Under the pieces are notes generated by a model. The model made no database searches, had not been told where the DNA came from, and saw only the letters and a program-made list of their open reading frames with translations. A DNA stretch of 64,000 bases, from the NCBI RefSeq assembly GCF_011039205.1, contig NZ_JAAKEL010000001.1, positions 1 to 64,000 of the forward strand. Direction: 5' to 3'. This DNA is from Dysgonomonas sp. ZJ279 (GTDB lineage Bacteria; Bacteroidota; Bacteroidia; Bacteroidales; Dysgonomonadaceae). The position numbers were made by a program, and so were the translations under genes. Positions 52,206 to 62,644 of the stretch are shown piece by piece (position 1 is the first letter of the stretch; each line of letters begins with the position of its first letter).

Positions 52206-53119
52206 GATAAACTAGTATTAGTATTTTGTATTTGCCGTCCTCTATTGACAAAGATATATATTATAGTGCAACAAACAATAACGCTAACTAGAGCTAGCCA
52301 TTTATGGTCTTCAATACCCATATATTCCATATTATCGTATTGCGGTGTTCCAAAGTATATCTGCGATAAAATAAGATTAATAGCATTGTGAATAGTGTGC
52401 GCTATAATTGGAATCCACAAATTACCTGTCCAGAGGAATAGATAGCCTAATAGGGCTCCGGCAATCATTCGTGGGAAGAAACCATAGAACTGGAAATGTA
52501 TAGTACTAAAAATGATAGCTGTTATCCAAATGGCAATATGTTTATTTGAAACTATTTTTTTTATGATTTGCTGTAAGCAACCCCTGAAAAATAGTTCCTC
52601 TGCAATTCCGGCTAAAACGGCTATGATAAATAAATTTGTTAAGATTCCTGATATGGATTTATCCGCAAGAAACATTTCAATAATCTTTTTCACCGCATCT
52701 TCTTTTTCTCTCATCCAATTTTCTATAGTAGATAACGATTCGGGAAAACTAATTTGTTGATTGTAATAACTTGTTAGTTGCAATATTGGTTGAACAGCAA
52801 CAATAAGAGTAAGAGCCAAGAGCACAAATTTATAACCTGGTGCAATATTTATTCTCAAGAAAGACATTGGATCATTCTTAAAAAGATATGCAAATATAAA
52901 TGCAGGGATAATGAATATGGAGACTGTTTGTACTACCTGAGCTGTTTTTAGAAATGATATAGATTGCGACAGAGCAGCGATCCCATCTTCTTGTGCGAAA
53001 GCCAAACTGGTTATTGATATAAGTACAATGCCTATCATTAGTCCCAGAATAGTTAATAATGAAAGGAATAATAATTGTGACCATCCTCCCATTCTATAAA
53101 AGATCTCTTTATTAATCAT
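52202..53119 (-). CDS. CPBP-family intramembrane metalloprotease
   Basis: A 305-residue protein with about eight transmembrane helices. GIAEELFFRGCLQQ (about 168-181) carries the EExxxR motif I of the CPBP/Abi family, FSTIHFQFYGFFPRM motif with His, and PIIAHTIHNAINLIL the third. Such enzymes process prenylated or membrane substrates; the target is unknown. Confidence 0.85.
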   Translation of the reverse strand: MINKEIFYRMGGWSQLLFLSLLTILGLMIGIVLISITSLAFAQEDGIAALSQSISFLKTAQVVQTVSIFIIPAFIFAYLFKNDPMSFLRINIAPGYKFVLLALTLIVAVQPILQLTSYYNQQISFPESLSTIENWMREKEDAVKKIIEMFLADKSISGILTNLFIIAVLAGIAEELFFRGCLQQIIKKIVSNKHIAIWITAIIFSTIHFQFYGFFPRMIAGALLGYLFLWTGNLWIPIIAHTIHNAINLILSQIYFGTPQYDNMEYMGIEDHKWLALVSVIVCCTIIYIFVNRGRQIQNTNTSLS

Positions 53120-53129
53120 TTCAATAATG

Positions 53130-53981
53130 TTAGTTTAGTCGTAATATAGTTATGCCATTGCACGTTTTAGATTCTGCACAATATTCATCTAATGATTTGC
53201 TTTCTATAATAATTTTCTTTGCACGGCTAGATGCATGGATAAATCGAAGAATGTTGTTGCTTCTATATGCAATTCCCATGTGAGAGTAGTCTAGTCCATT
53301 TATATTTGTTCCAAATAGAACAATATCTCCATCTAAAATGTTTTCGTCACCAGATGATATAGCATCAGAAGGTATAATCTTATAATTATTTCTTTCGTTA
53401 ATTTTGTTTTCAATACCTCTCAATTCCCTTATATTGATGTTGTTATTTTTTAGTTGACTATAAAGCTGAGGATGAGTTGACATATAGTTAATTTTCTTAG
53501 AGCTAATCTTTCCACCCAAGTCAATACTTATATCTTTAAATATTTTCTTTTGTTCATTCTCATATATCCAGTCACTCGAATAATGCAAGCGAGAGGAATA
53601 GTCATCGATTACTCCGTTTCTATAACGTATAGAAGTTAGTGTCTGGCAATAATTAGAAAAAGATAAATCATCGGATTTGATCACTTTTGATAATGCAATA
53701 CAAGTTTCAACAAATGTAGTGCAATCAAATTCATGTAAATTTATTACAAGGTTTTCTTTTGTATTACCTTCCAAAGTCGATGCTACGTAAGGTCTGCCTA
53801 TAAAGAATTTGGCTGTTCTTATAACTAGCTCGTTAATTGGTTCGTTCTTATATGGGGAAACCTGTTTGATATACGATTCGTAAGTTAATGAGTCCGCTTT
53901 ACTATATACAATAGTTGCATTTGCTATATTGGGAGATAGAGCAAGAAGCAGTATTATTATGGCAATATTAGCAATTTTCAT
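53130..53981 (-). CDS. DUF1460 cell-wall peptidase-like protein
   Basis: A 283-residue exported protein (signal peptide 1-22). HEFDCTTFVETCIALSKVI (about 87-105) contains the nucleophile Cys of an NlpC/P60-like amidase fold, and SHMGIAYRSNNILRFIHASS (about 231-250) the catalytic His. DUF1460 members are N-acetylmuramyl-L-Ala amidases or similar. It lies 2 bases after fhs. Confidence 0.8.
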   Translation of the reverse strand: MKIANIAIIILLLALSPNIANATIVYSKADSLTYESYIKQVSPYKNEPINELVIRTAKFFIGRPYVASTLEGNTKENLVINLHEFDCTTFVETCIALSKVIKSDDLSFSNYCQTLTSIRYRNGVIDDYSSRLHYSSDWIYENEQKKIFKDISIDLGGKISSKKINYMSTHPQLYSQLKNNNINIRELRGIENKINERNNYKIIPSDAISSGDENILDGDIVLFGTNINGLDYSHMGIAYRSNNILRFIHASSRAKKIIIESKSLDEYCAESKTCNGITILRLN

Positions 53982-53983
53982 AT

Positions 53984-55657
53984 TTAACTCAAACCTTCAA
54001 TTTGTCCATTTACTAAATCTATATGATTTGCTTGCGGATCTTTAGGCAATCCTGGCATACGCATTATGCTGCCAGCTATTGCAACAATAAATTCGGCGCC
54101 GTTATTAATTACAATATCATTGATCGTAAAAGTGAAATCTCTGGATACCCCATATGCATGTGCGTTGTCAGAAAACGAGTATTGGGTTTTGGCAATACAT
54201 ACTGGGTAGTGTTCTAACCCCAGTCTATTTATTAGAGATAGTTTCTTTTTTGCTTTATCGCTAAATTTAACAGAATTGGCTCCATAAACACTTGTAGCTA
54301 CTTTGCTTATCTTCGTTTCGATGGAATCGTTGTTGTCGTAAGTGAATCTAACTGCTTCAGACGGAGTTTTTTCAATAGCAGCAACAACGGCTTCTGCTAA
54401 CTCAATGGCACCCTCTCCACCTTTCATGAATGCTTCATTGATAGCAAATCCAACTCCGACTTGTTTGCAGTGTTGTTTGATCAACTCAATCTCATTTTCC
54501 GTATCAAAGCCATATTTATTAAGGGCGACAACAACACTTTGTCCGAAAGATTTCATATTATCAATATGCTTATCCAGATTGGCAAAGCCCTTGGTTAACC
54601 CTTCTATATTTTCTTTTTTTATGTCTTGGATTGGGACATCACCATGCATCTTTAATGCTTGTGTTGTAGCTACTATAACAGTTAATTTAGGTGATAAACC
54701 TGACTTTCTGCATTTAATATTGAAGAATTTTTCCGCTCCCAAATCAGCTCCGAATCCAGCTTCGGTAATTGTATAATCAGCATGGCTCATAGCCATTTTC
54801 GTAGCAATGATAGAGTTGCACCCATGTGCAATATTAGCAAAAGGGCCTCCATGTATAAAGGCAGGCGTATTTTCGGTTGTTTGTACCAGATTAGGGTTGA
54901 TGGCATCTTTTAGCAGTACTGTAATAGCTCCTGCTACCTCAAGATCTTTTACTGTAAAAGTATTTCCGGCTGCTGTATATCCTAAAATAATATTCTCAAT
55001 ACGTCTTTTCAAATCATCTATATCTTTCGCCAAGCAGAGGATTGCCATAATCTCAGATGCTGGTGTTATCTCAAATCCGGATTCTGAAGGGATACCATTT
55101 TCCGAACCGTTTAGTCCGGTAACAATATGTCTCAAACTTCTGTCGTTTACATCGAGAACTCTCTTCCAAACAACTTCTTTCAGGGATTTATCTGTTCCTC
55201 TGTTACGATACAGATAGTTATCTAAAAGAGCAGTGATCATATTGTGAGCCGATGTAATAGCGTGGAAGTCTCCTGTGAAATGTAGATTTATATCTTCCAT
55301 CGGCAACACTTGTGCATATCCGCCACCTGCTGCTCCGCCTTTCATCCCGAAACATGGTCCTAAAGAGGGTTCTCTAAGAGCAACCACGGTCTTCCTCCCT
55401 ATTTTGTTTAGTCCAAGTGCAAGACCAATCGAGATTGTTGTTTTTCCTATGCCGGCTTTTGTAGGGGTAATGGCAGTAACGAGGATAAGATTATTTTTAT
55501 TAACTTTTTGTTCGTCGATTAGAGAAATCGGAACTTTTGCGATAAACTTCCCGTAATTATGTAAATTGCTCTCAGCTATGTTGAGTTGAGAGCCAATGCT
55601 AGATATGTTTTTTAATTTAATACTTCTGGCAATTTCAATGTCTGATTTTATTTCCAT
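53984..55657 (-). CDS. fhs: Formate-tetrahydrofolate ligase
   Basis: A 557-residue Fhs. [20 protein letters not shown] (about 65-84) is its P-loop, and [22 protein letters not shown] and [14 protein letters not shown] are conserved substrate segments. It makes 10-formyl-THF from formate, ATP and THF in one-carbon metabolism. Transcribed towards the DUF1460 gene. Confidence 0.95.
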   Translation of the reverse strand: MEIKSDIEIARSIKLKNISSIGSQLNIAESNLHNYGKFIAKVPISLIDEQKVNKNNLILVTAITPTKAGIGKTTISIGLALGLNKIGRKTVVALREPSLGPCFGMKGGAAGGGYAQVLPMEDINLHFTGDFHAITSAHNMITALLDNYLYRNRGTDKSLKEVVWKRVLDVNDRSLRHIVTGLNGSENGIPSESGFEITPASEIMAILCLAKDIDDLKRRIENIILGYTAAGNTFTVKDLEVAGAITVLLKDAINPNLVQTTENTPAFIHGGPFANIAHGCNSIIATKMAMSHADYTITEAGFGADLGAEKFFNIKCRKSGLSPKLTVIVATTQALKMHGDVPIQDIKKENIEGLTKGFANLDKHIDNMKSFGQSVVVALNKYGFDTENEIELIKQHCKQVGVGFAINEAFMKGGEGAIELAEAVVAAIEKTPSEAVRFTYDNNDSIETKISKVATSVYGANSVKFSDKAKKKLSLINRLGLEHYPVCIAKTQYSFSDNAHAYGVSRDFTFTINDIVINNGAEFIVAIAGSIMRMPGLPKDPQANHIDLVNGQIEGLS

Positions 55658-55732
55658 AGTTTTGAATCAGGGTTCAATATTTTATTATGACCATAAAGAT
55701 ACATATTTTATCTTTTGGTGTTTGTAGAAAAC

Positions 55733-55765
55733 AAAAAGAGAATGGTTAATTACCATTCTCTTTTT
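55733..55765. terminator. Intrinsic terminator
   Basis: AAAAGAGAATGGT pairs with ACCATTCTCTTTT around a TAATT loop (13-bp stem). It ends the bamA-ompH unit on the minus strand before fhs. Confidence 0.85.
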
Positions 55766-55786
55766 ATATCTCATATAGGTAAAAGA

Positions 55787-56287
55787 TTATTCTTTGATAC
55801 CTAATTTTGCTTTTACTTGTTTATTTGCATCTGCAGCATGAGCTCCGATATGTAAAAACATAGCAGCATCGGCAATGTAAGTATAGTTGTTTTCGTCGCC
55901 TACTTCTTTAATTGCTGTTCTCAATTTTTGTTGAAGGGGTGCATATTCCTCTTGTTGAGCTTTTTCAAGTTCAGCCTGGCTTGTTTGCACGAAACTTTCG
56001 TATCTTTCTTTCAATTGATCTATTTGTTTTTGGCGATCAGCAGCCAAACTTACGGTTGGTTCCTCAGTTGATTCTTGGAATTTCTTGATTAGTGCAGCAT
56101 ATTCATTTTCAATAGCAGCAGCATTTTTTTCCATAAGATCGCTTTTAGCTTTCAACTTTGCTTGCGCACCTGCAAATTCTGGCATCTGAGTAAATATTTC
56201 TTGCGCGTTGATATATGCGATTTTTTCTTGAGCAAATATCGATAATGGAGCAATAACAAGTAGTAGTAAGAGTACTTTTTTCAACAT
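55787..56287 (-). CDS. OmpH/Skp family periplasmic chaperone
   Basis: A 166-residue protein with signal peptide (about 1-19, IFAQ) and a Skp-like architecture: short beta start EKIAYINAQEIFTQMPEF, long helical hairpin (about 40-125) and a C-terminal segment NYTYIADAAMFLHIG. Skp binds unfolded outer-membrane proteins in the periplasm. It is the second of two tandem OmpH genes downstream of bamA. Confidence 0.9.
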   Translation of the reverse strand: MLKKVLLLLLVIAPLSIFAQEKIAYINAQEIFTQMPEFAGAQAKLKAKSDLMEKNAAAIENEYAALIKKFQESTEEPTVSLAADRQKQIDQLKERYESFVQTSQAELEKAQQEEYAPLQQKLRTAIKEVGDENNYTYIADAAMFLHIGAHAADANKQVKAKLGIKE

Positions 56288-56341
56288 AATAAGTTAGTCT
56301 TTAATTATTGGTTTCAAATTTTATTCGACAAATATATATAA

Positions 56342-56857
56342 TTATTTTGAATATCCTAGTTTTGCAAGAACCTCATTACTTATGTCTATCCTGGGGGATG
56401 CAAATATCACACTCTCGGCTGAAGCTCTGTCAAGTATCAGTTGATAGCCTTTTGCTTCAGAGATTTCTTTTACTGCGTTATATATATCGTCTTGAATAGG
56501 TTTTATAAGAGCCTCTCTCTTTTTGAATAGTTCTCCTTCTGGTCCAAAGTAAGTTCGGTTCAATTGTTGAACATCTCTTTCTTTTTCTACGATCTCATTT
56601 TCTCTTTTTGTCTTTTGCTCTGCCGACAGAAAAACGAGATCAGACTGATACGACTTATATAAGCCTTTAATTTCCTGCTGTCCTTTTTCAACTTCAGCCT
56701 GCCATTTTTGGGATATCACCTCTATCTGTTCTTGAGCAGTTTCGTAGGTACTGATGTTGTTTAATATATATTCCATATCAATTAGTGCAAATTTTTGCGC
56801 ATAACTTCCACATGAAATACCTAAGAGTAGTGTGAATAGTAATAATATTTTCTTCAT
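56342..56857 (-). CDS. OmpH/Skp family periplasmic chaperone, paralogue
   Basis: The start MKKILLLFTLL at 56857 gives a signal peptide ending SYAQ and 171 residues. KFALIDMEYILNNISTYETAQEQ and the long coiled helix (QWAEVEKGQQEIKGLYKSYQ region) followed by GYQLILDRASAESVIFASPRIDIS are Skp/OmpH features. Together with BamA upstream it serves outer-membrane protein assembly. Confidence 0.9.
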   Translation of the reverse strand: MKKILLLFTLLLGISCGSYAQKFALIDMEYILNNISTYETAQEQIEVISQKWQAEVEKGQQEIKGLYKSYQSDLVFLSAEQKTKRENEIVEKERDVQQLNRTYFGPEGELFKKREALIKPIQDDIYNAVKEISEAKGYQLILDRASAESVIFASPRIDISNEVLAKLGYSK

Positions 56858-56947
56858 AACTATATTTTTTAGTATACTATATAAGACATCTAGTAACGAC
56901 TTTTGTTTACTCAACCTTACATAAATAATGTTAATTAGCTATATCGG

Positions 56948-59599
56948 TTAGAATTCCTGCCCGATAATAAAGTGAAATTGAGCTCCGCTTCTGTCTCTCG
57001 ATCCGTTGATAGGGTCAAATCCGTATGCCCAGTCGATACCCATAAGTCCGATCATCGGTAAATGGATTCTGGCTCCGAAACCTGCAGAACGTTTCAAATC
57101 AAAAGGACTGAACTTCGTAAGATCATACCATGCATTACCGGCTTCTACGAATGATAGTAGGTAGATAGTCGATGTCGGTTCAAGAATTAGTGGGTATCTG
57201 AATTCTAGGGCTAAGCGGGTGTATGCACTCGCTTGATTACCTAATGCACCATTTTCATATCCACGAAGACCGATGGTTTCTGTTGCGTATGTACTGGAAT
57301 ATCCTGACATACCATCACCCCCAACATAGAATGTTCCGAAAGGAGACTTTTTATGTCTATTGTAATAACCTACGAAACCATATTCGGCACGAGTCATCAA
57401 TACCGGGGTTTTCTTAGTTTCAGCAAGAGGAATGAATATTTTCGATCTGAATTTCCATTTATGGAACTCTATCCATTTAAATTTCTCTCCAGGTTCAAAA
57501 CCATTTTCATCGGGCACCATGCTTGCATAATCTACACCATTCCAAGCAGAATAAGGAGGGGTTAATTCCAAGCTTACAGAGAAGTCTGAACCTCTACGGG
57601 TATATATCGGATTATCGATAGTACGTCTGTTTAATGATAGATTTAAACTTAAACTATTAGCATTTCCATCTCTAACAATAAAGTAAGCCCAGTCTCTCAT
57701 TTTGTACAACTGATATGAAAGTTCTGCCTGTATATAGAAATAATCATCAGGCCAGCTCAATCGTTTACCATAACCTACCGATGCACCAAGCATCTGTATC
57801 GACTTGTTAGGGTCAGCGGCATATCCGATATCTGAGTAGCTATTGCCAAGACTATTTCCGTACATACCACTGTTTCCAAAGTTAAAGTTGTTATTTGCAA
57901 ATCGGCTATATACATCGGTTTGCTTCGAGTAGAATGCACTAACTGTTAGTGAATTCGGTCGTTTTCCTCCAAACCATGGGTCGAAGAATGAAGCAGAGTA
58001 CGATTGATAGAATCGACCATTTGTTTGTCCGCTAAGAGTCAGAGTCTGTCCTTCCCCTTGTGGCAGGATACCTTTATATGATTTAGGATTCAGTAAGTTT
58101 CTTATTGAGAAATTCGAGAATTTCAAACTCAATTTACCGATTATACCTGTTTGTCCCCATCCGGCAGAGAATTCCACTTGGTCATTCGCTTTAGGTGTTA
58201 GAGGAAGGCCTATATCTACTACTCCTTCTGCATCATCCGGCACGATAGATGGTTGAAGGCTTTCTGGGTCGAAATGCCCCATTTGCATGATCTCACGAAG
58301 TGAACGCATGATATCTTCGCGGCTATATAATGCTCCCGGCTTGATACGCAGTTCGCGACGCACTACATCTTCATATAGTCTGTCGTTACCCGAAATGGAT
58401 ACTTTACGGATTGTAGCTTGCGGGCCTTCGGTGATACGTATTTCCAGATCGATAGAGTCATTCGTAATATTGATTTCTACAGGATCGGCATGAGAAAAGA
58501 TATACCCGTTATTTTGGTAGAAGTAATTCATTACAGCATCTTCGTCGGCCATTAGACGTTCGGTCAGTTTTTTCTGATTGTAAACATCGCCTGGCTTCAT
58601 GTTTAGAAGCGCTTGGAGTTGAGAGGTTGGATATTCGGTGTTACCGACCCATTTAATATCGCTTAAGAAATACTGTTTACCTTCATCTATTTTTATTTCA
58701 ATATCTACTTTGTCGGTTTTTTTGCTATCAGTGAATACTGTATCCCATACAATGGTAGCATCACGATATCCAAGTTCATTATACTTGGCGATAATATTTT
58801 CTTTGTCTTCTTCGTAGCTTTCAGGTACATATTTAGTAGAGCGTAGGAAATTGGTAATCCATGATTGAAAAGTGCTTTTATGCCTTGTCTTTTTCATGGC
58901 CTTTTCTAAGGTTTTATCTTTAACCTCTTCGTTTCCTTCGAAAACGATGTAATTAACTTTAGTTTTATTTTTCTTTTGAACATCAATATTCAAAAAGACA
59001 TGATTCTCTTTCGAGAGATCAGGTGTTTGAGTTATGTTTATTTCTGCTTTATTGAATCCTTTCTCATCGAAATATTTTCTGATTACATCTTTGGCTTTGT
59101 TAAGCTGATTAGGTGTTATTTGCAAACTCTTCACCATACCTATTTTTGCTTCAATGTCTTGACGCTCTCCTTTTTTCATTCCGGTATAGATGATGTCGGA
59201 AATACGTGGACGTTCTTTCAACTTGATATCGAGCCAGATTTTATTATCTTCGATTTTTGATGCAGATATTCTTACATCGGAGAATAATCCTTGTTTCCAG
59301 AAACGTCTTACGGCATTCGTTATCTCATTTCCCGGGATTTCAATTTTGTCGCCAACAACTAATCCAGAGAATCCGATAAGAACGTAATCTTCATACATCG
59401 GATTTACAAGACCGGATATTTTGATGTCAGCAATTTCGTATTTTTTGCTGGTATTGTACGAGATCACAGGTAAATTCTCAACATTTTCTTCTAGAGCTTT
59501 GTTGACATTGCGAATCTCAGTACTATCTACAACTTGTGCATATAGATTTGTTATAGATAACAAGATGATAGATAGGATAAATAAGCCTTTTTTTAACAT
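56948..59599 (-). CDS. bamA: Outer-membrane protein assembly factor BamA
   Basis: An 883-residue Omp85 protein: signal peptide (ending LYAQ), five POTRA domains (about 45-470) and a 16-strand barrel with GLRGYENGALGN-type turn and terminal aromatic strand (SGAQFHFIIGQEF). The VRGF-type motif appears as IGLRGYE. It inserts beta-barrel proteins into the outer membrane. Genes for uppS upstream and two OmpH chaperones downstream are a typical Bacteroidetes order. Confidence 0.95.
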   Translation of the reverse strand: MLKKGLFILSIILLSITNLYAQVVDSTEIRNVNKALEENVENLPVISYNTSKKYEIADIKISGLVNPMYEDYVLIGFSGLVVGDKIEIPGNEITNAVRRFWKQGLFSDVRISASKIEDNKIWLDIKLKERPRISDIIYTGMKKGERQDIEAKIGMVKSLQITPNQLNKAKDVIRKYFDEKGFNKAEINITQTPDLSKENHVFLNIDVQKKNKTKVNYIVFEGNEEVKDKTLEKAMKKTRHKSTFQSWITNFLRSTKYVPESYEEDKENIIAKYNELGYRDATIVWDTVFTDSKKTDKVDIEIKIDEGKQYFLSDIKWVGNTEYPTSQLQALLNMKPGDVYNQKKLTERLMADEDAVMNYFYQNNGYIFSHADPVEINITNDSIDLEIRITEGPQATIRKVSISGNDRLYEDVVRRELRIKPGALYSREDIMRSLREIMQMGHFDPESLQPSIVPDDAEGVVDIGLPLTPKANDQVEFSAGWGQTGIIGKLSLKFSNFSIRNLLNPKSYKGILPQGEGQTLTLSGQTNGRFYQSYSASFFDPWFGGKRPNSLTVSAFYSKQTDVYSRFANNNFNFGNSGMYGNSLGNSYSDIGYAADPNKSIQMLGASVGYGKRLSWPDDYFYIQAELSYQLYKMRDWAYFIVRDGNANSLSLNLSLNRRTIDNPIYTRRGSDFSVSLELTPPYSAWNGVDYASMVPDENGFEPGEKFKWIEFHKWKFRSKIFIPLAETKKTPVLMTRAEYGFVGYYNRHKKSPFGTFYVGGDGMSGYSSTYATETIGLRGYENGALGNQASAYTRLALEFRYPLILEPTSTIYLLSFVEAGNAWYDLTKFSPFDLKRSAGFGARIHLPMIGLMGIDWAYGFDPINGSRDRSGAQFHFIIGQEF

Positions 59600-59650
59600 A
59601 TCAGAATTAGTCGTTACTTACTAAAATGTATTGTTTTATAATTAAATTTT

Positions 59651-60400
59651 TTATTGTTCATTCAGAACTTGCTCGCTGGTTTTACCAAATCGCCTTTCAC
59701 GGTTCTGATAATCGACAATAGACTGATACAGGGAGTCTTCGTTGAAGTCTGGCCAAAGCTGGTCTGTGAAATATAGTTCCGAATAAGCTATTTGCCATAA
59801 TAGGAAATTACTTATCCGTTTTTCGCCTCCAGTTCGAATCAGTATATCCGGGTCAGGTATGTCTTTCGTAGTCAGGTATTCGTCAATTAACTCCTCTTTT
59901 ATATCCTCTTCTTTTATCTTGCCGGCTTTTATATCTGATACAATGTTTTTCATAGCTCTTGTTATTTCCCACTTCGAGGAATAGCTTAATGCTAATACGG
60001 CAGTCAGTTTTGTACAATGAGAGGTGTCTTCCATACATTGCTCTAAAGCTTTTCTTGTATCTTCAGGCAAACGATCGAGGTCACCAATAGTCTTTATTCT
60101 GACATCATTCTTTATTAGATCGGGAGTCTCTCTTACGACAGCTTGTATCATAAGCGACATCAGTGCCTTTACTTCTTCCTCTGGTCGATGCCAGTTTTCA
60201 GTCGAAAAAGTATAAAGGGTCAGATAGGGCACACCTACCTTGGTAGCTGCCTCTATGATCCGTCTAACAGCCGATACGCCTTCTTTATGACCCATTACTC
60301 GGTCTAGACCTTGCTGTTTAGCCCAGCGTCCATTGCCATCCATTATAATGGCGATGTGTTGTGGAAGTTTATTTTTATTTATTAGATCTAAAACGGACAT
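59651..60400 (-). CDS. uppS: Undecaprenyl diphosphate synthase
   Basis: A 249-residue cis-prenyltransferase. HIAIIMDGNGRWAKQQG (about 16-32) binds the allylic diphosphate (Asp in MDGNGRW), and LLWQIAYSELYFTDQLWPDF is the C-terminal IPP-binding region. It makes the C55 lipid carrier precursor for wall and surface glycans. It lies 52 bases upstream of bamA's start. Confidence 0.95.
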   Translation of the reverse strand: MSVLDLINKNKLPQHIAIIMDGNGRWAKQQGLDRVMGHKEGVSAVRRIIEAATKVGVPYLTLYTFSTENWHRPEEEVKALMSLMIQAVVRETPDLIKNDVRIKTIGDLDRLPEDTRKALEQCMEDTSHCTKLTAVLALSYSSKWEITRAMKNIVSDIKAGKIKEEDIKEELIDEYLTTKDIPDPDILIRTGGEKRISNFLLWQIAYSELYFTDQLWPDFNEDSLYQSIVDYQNRERRFGKTSEQVLNEQ

Positions 60401-60421
60401 TCGCCTTAATTTTAGGTTTTA

Positions 60422-61132
60422 TTAATCAATATTGAGACATGGACATACTCTTGCTCCAAAATTCCAAGTTACACTTATCATAGTAAGAGAGTACCAGTCT
60501 TTATTTTTAAATACATTACTTTTAATTCCATATGGATCATCAAGATTGAACTTGTCGCTATCTTTATCTGTTACATCAAAAGAGTCACTGAATAGTTTTC
60601 GGAATGAAAACTCAAATCCAATATTCAACCGTTCTTTCCATTTATATTTTACGCCAACACCCACTGGTATATTTGCATCAAAAAAAGTTTTTTCCCCCGA
60701 TCCGTATGTAAATCCTATTCCGGTAAATACGTAGGGACTTATTCGTTTTGTTCCCAGATATTCGAACTTATCACTATAATTAAAGAAATTAAATTCGATC
60801 TGGCTTCCCAGCTCATAAAACATTCGGCTAAAACTAGCTTGCTGCCCAAAAGGAAATGCATTTCCAGAATCTCTTGTGTCACCTGAAACGCGTCCTATAA
60901 CAAAATTATTCTTGATAGACCAGCGTAAGTCTTTATTGTATCTGAATACAATGCCGGCTGCCAATCCCGGATTCTGAAACAGTCTTGTCTTGTTGGCGTC
61001 ACCCATATAAAATGAGGTACCAGCCATTCCCCCAATCTCATATTTATAATCATCTTGCGCCTTTAGAGCTGTGAATGAGAATAGAGAATAGATGACAAAT
61101 AAAAGTATGCTTATTTTTATTTCTTTTTTCAT
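60422..61132 (-). CDS. DUF6089 outer-membrane beta-barrel protein
   Basis: A 236-residue exported barrel protein (signal peptide ending LKAQ). YEIGGMAGTSFYMGDANKTRLFQNPGLAAGIVFRYN (residues about 29-64) opens the domain; GIGFTYGSG and GVKYKWKERLNIGFEFSFRKLF are barrel strands. DUF6089 proteins commonly precede uppS-bamA in Bacteroidetes, so a link to outer-membrane assembly is likely but not shown. Start spacing 21 bases before uppS. Confidence 0.8.
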   Translation of the reverse strand: MKKEIKISILLFVIYSLFSFTALKAQDDYKYEIGGMAGTSFYMGDANKTRLFQNPGLAAGIVFRYNKDLRWSIKNNFVIGRVSGDTRDSGNAFPFGQQASFSRMFYELGSQIEFNFFNYSDKFEYLGTKRISPYVFTGIGFTYGSGEKTFFDANIPVGVGVKYKWKERLNIGFEFSFRKLFSDSFDVTDKDSDKFNLDDPYGIKSNVFKNKDWYSLTMISVTWNFGARVCPCLNID

Positions 61133-61204
61133 CTATGATCTATTGTACAATATCTTCTTTAACGCAGAAAATGAGACTAAAAGTATATAGTAAGTAAACT
61201 TTAA

Positions 61205-62551
61205 TTACACTTTCGGATTAAGTCTGTTCAATCTTCCTTTGTATACCTTTATAGGACCATTTGCTACTCCACCGAATATCCAAATGTTATTTTCACTGTC
61301 AATAATAACTGACTGTCCGGATGTCTTAGGCATGCCAGGGTCTAAAGCTTGTTTAGCCGGGGCTTTAACCCATTTAAAACCTGCACTGGATGATATGTAA
61401 AACTGATTCCCGGTCAGTGCATAAAGCTTATTATCATAAATGAAACTCGCAATCCCGGAAGTTGCTTCAAATATATTATTTTGTTGGGCTTGTCCGACTT
61501 CTAATCCATCATCTCCCTGTTTAATTTGCCACGATAAATTTGTCTTGTTATTGCTGAAGTTATTTCCTCCGGTAATAATTAGCATTTTGTCATTTCCATA
61601 ATTTGTTGCTGAACTGAATCCATTTGATGGAAAACTTGCGTTGACTTTATTCGAAGAAGCACCGACTATGTTCGTTACAGTTTCAAATGACTTCATATCT
61701 GTAGTTGTCGCATAGTAATAATCAGCTCCGCTTTTTACAACTACTAAGAGTGTATTTGTAGCATCAGGGAGTATTCCTAGTACACTGTGTACATTAGTGC
61801 CACTGAGCGCATTCCATTTAGAGCCATTTGTTGATGAGAAAGTCTGTCCGGCATTATTTATTGCATAAAACTGATCGTTAAATAAAGTCAGGCTTTCAAG
61901 ATTGATTCCCGAAGGAGGTGTTGCAAGCGTTTTTGACGACCATGTTTCTGTCGTTTTATCAAATGTGTTCAGTGATAAATTTGAACCTGAAACCGAGTAG
62001 CAATAAAAGATGTTCCCTTTCAGAAGTGTCTTTTGATTATTCGTATTGATAGCCAAAGAAGGTAAAGTAGTCTTCCATGGAATAGTGTCAGGATCAATTT
62101 GATGTATTCTCAGTTCAATCTTGTAATCTCTAGGTGTTCCGTTTTCAGCAAAAATCCTGTATCCGGCGAGTATCGAATAGTCAATGGAATCAGTAGAATT
62201 CCAAGTGGCAGTCGAGTCCCCTTTAAAAAGTAAAGTGGTTCCGGCAGGTGTTGAAAAAGGAGAGAGCTTAAGGGTTGTAGCGAATTTCTTAAGCGTTGTT
62301 TGGAATGGAAGAGAATCCGGATTATATATTCTCTGTCCTGCTTGGTCTATAACAAATTTAGTTTCTGCTAATACGGCATAATTAATAGTATCGGCAGATG
62401 AACGCGCAATACAACTAAGTGATAGTCCGTATATTTGTCCATCCGAAGATGCCGTTCCATATGACGTAGAATTTCCATCTTCTCCACAAGAGTAGAAATA
62501 TATGGAAAGAACCAGAGCAAGAAGTAAATGTAAACTTTTCTTTAAATTCAT
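61205..62551 (-). CDS. DUF6242-like lipoprotein with beta-propeller repeats
   Basis: A 448-residue lipoprotein (FYSC, Cys22). The N-terminal part (about 30-155) is a beta domain of DUF6242 type, and the rest has propeller-like repeats with Kelch-type motifs (SSTNGSKWNALSG, IYDNKLYALTGNQFY, DSENNIWIFGGVANG). Surface location is likely. No enzyme motif is seen. Confidence 0.75.
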   Translation of the reverse strand: MNLKKSLHLLLALVLSIYFYSCGEDGNSTSYGTASSDGQIYGLSLSCIARSSADTINYAVLAETKFVIDQAGQRIYNPDSLPFQTTLKKFATTLKLSPFSTPAGTTLLFKGDSTATWNSTDSIDYSILAGYRIFAENGTPRDYKIELRIHQIDPDTIPWKTTLPSLAINTNNQKTLLKGNIFYCYSVSGSNLSLNTFDKTTETWSSKTLATPPSGINLESLTLFNDQFYAINNAGQTFSSTNGSKWNALSGTNVHSVLGILPDATNTLLVVVKSGADYYYATTTDMKSFETVTNIVGASSNKVNASFPSNGFSSATNYGNDKMLIITGGNNFSNNKTNLSWQIKQGDDGLEVGQAQQNNIFEATSGIASFIYDNKLYALTGNQFYISSSAGFKWVKAPAKQALDPGMPKTSGQSVIIDSENNIWIFGGVANGPIKVYKGRLNRLNPKV

Positions 62552-62644
62552 TTGTTTAAACAGGTTTGTTTAATATCAATTTGCAAAAATAGAAAGAATT
62601 TCGGCTTATGCCTCAACAAATCTAATATTTATGCAATTTTATAA

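Noticed and set aside
54342-55217. Long open frames opposite fhs on the + strand
   Set aside because: They mirror codon bias of the strongly supported fhs gene and show no family signature.
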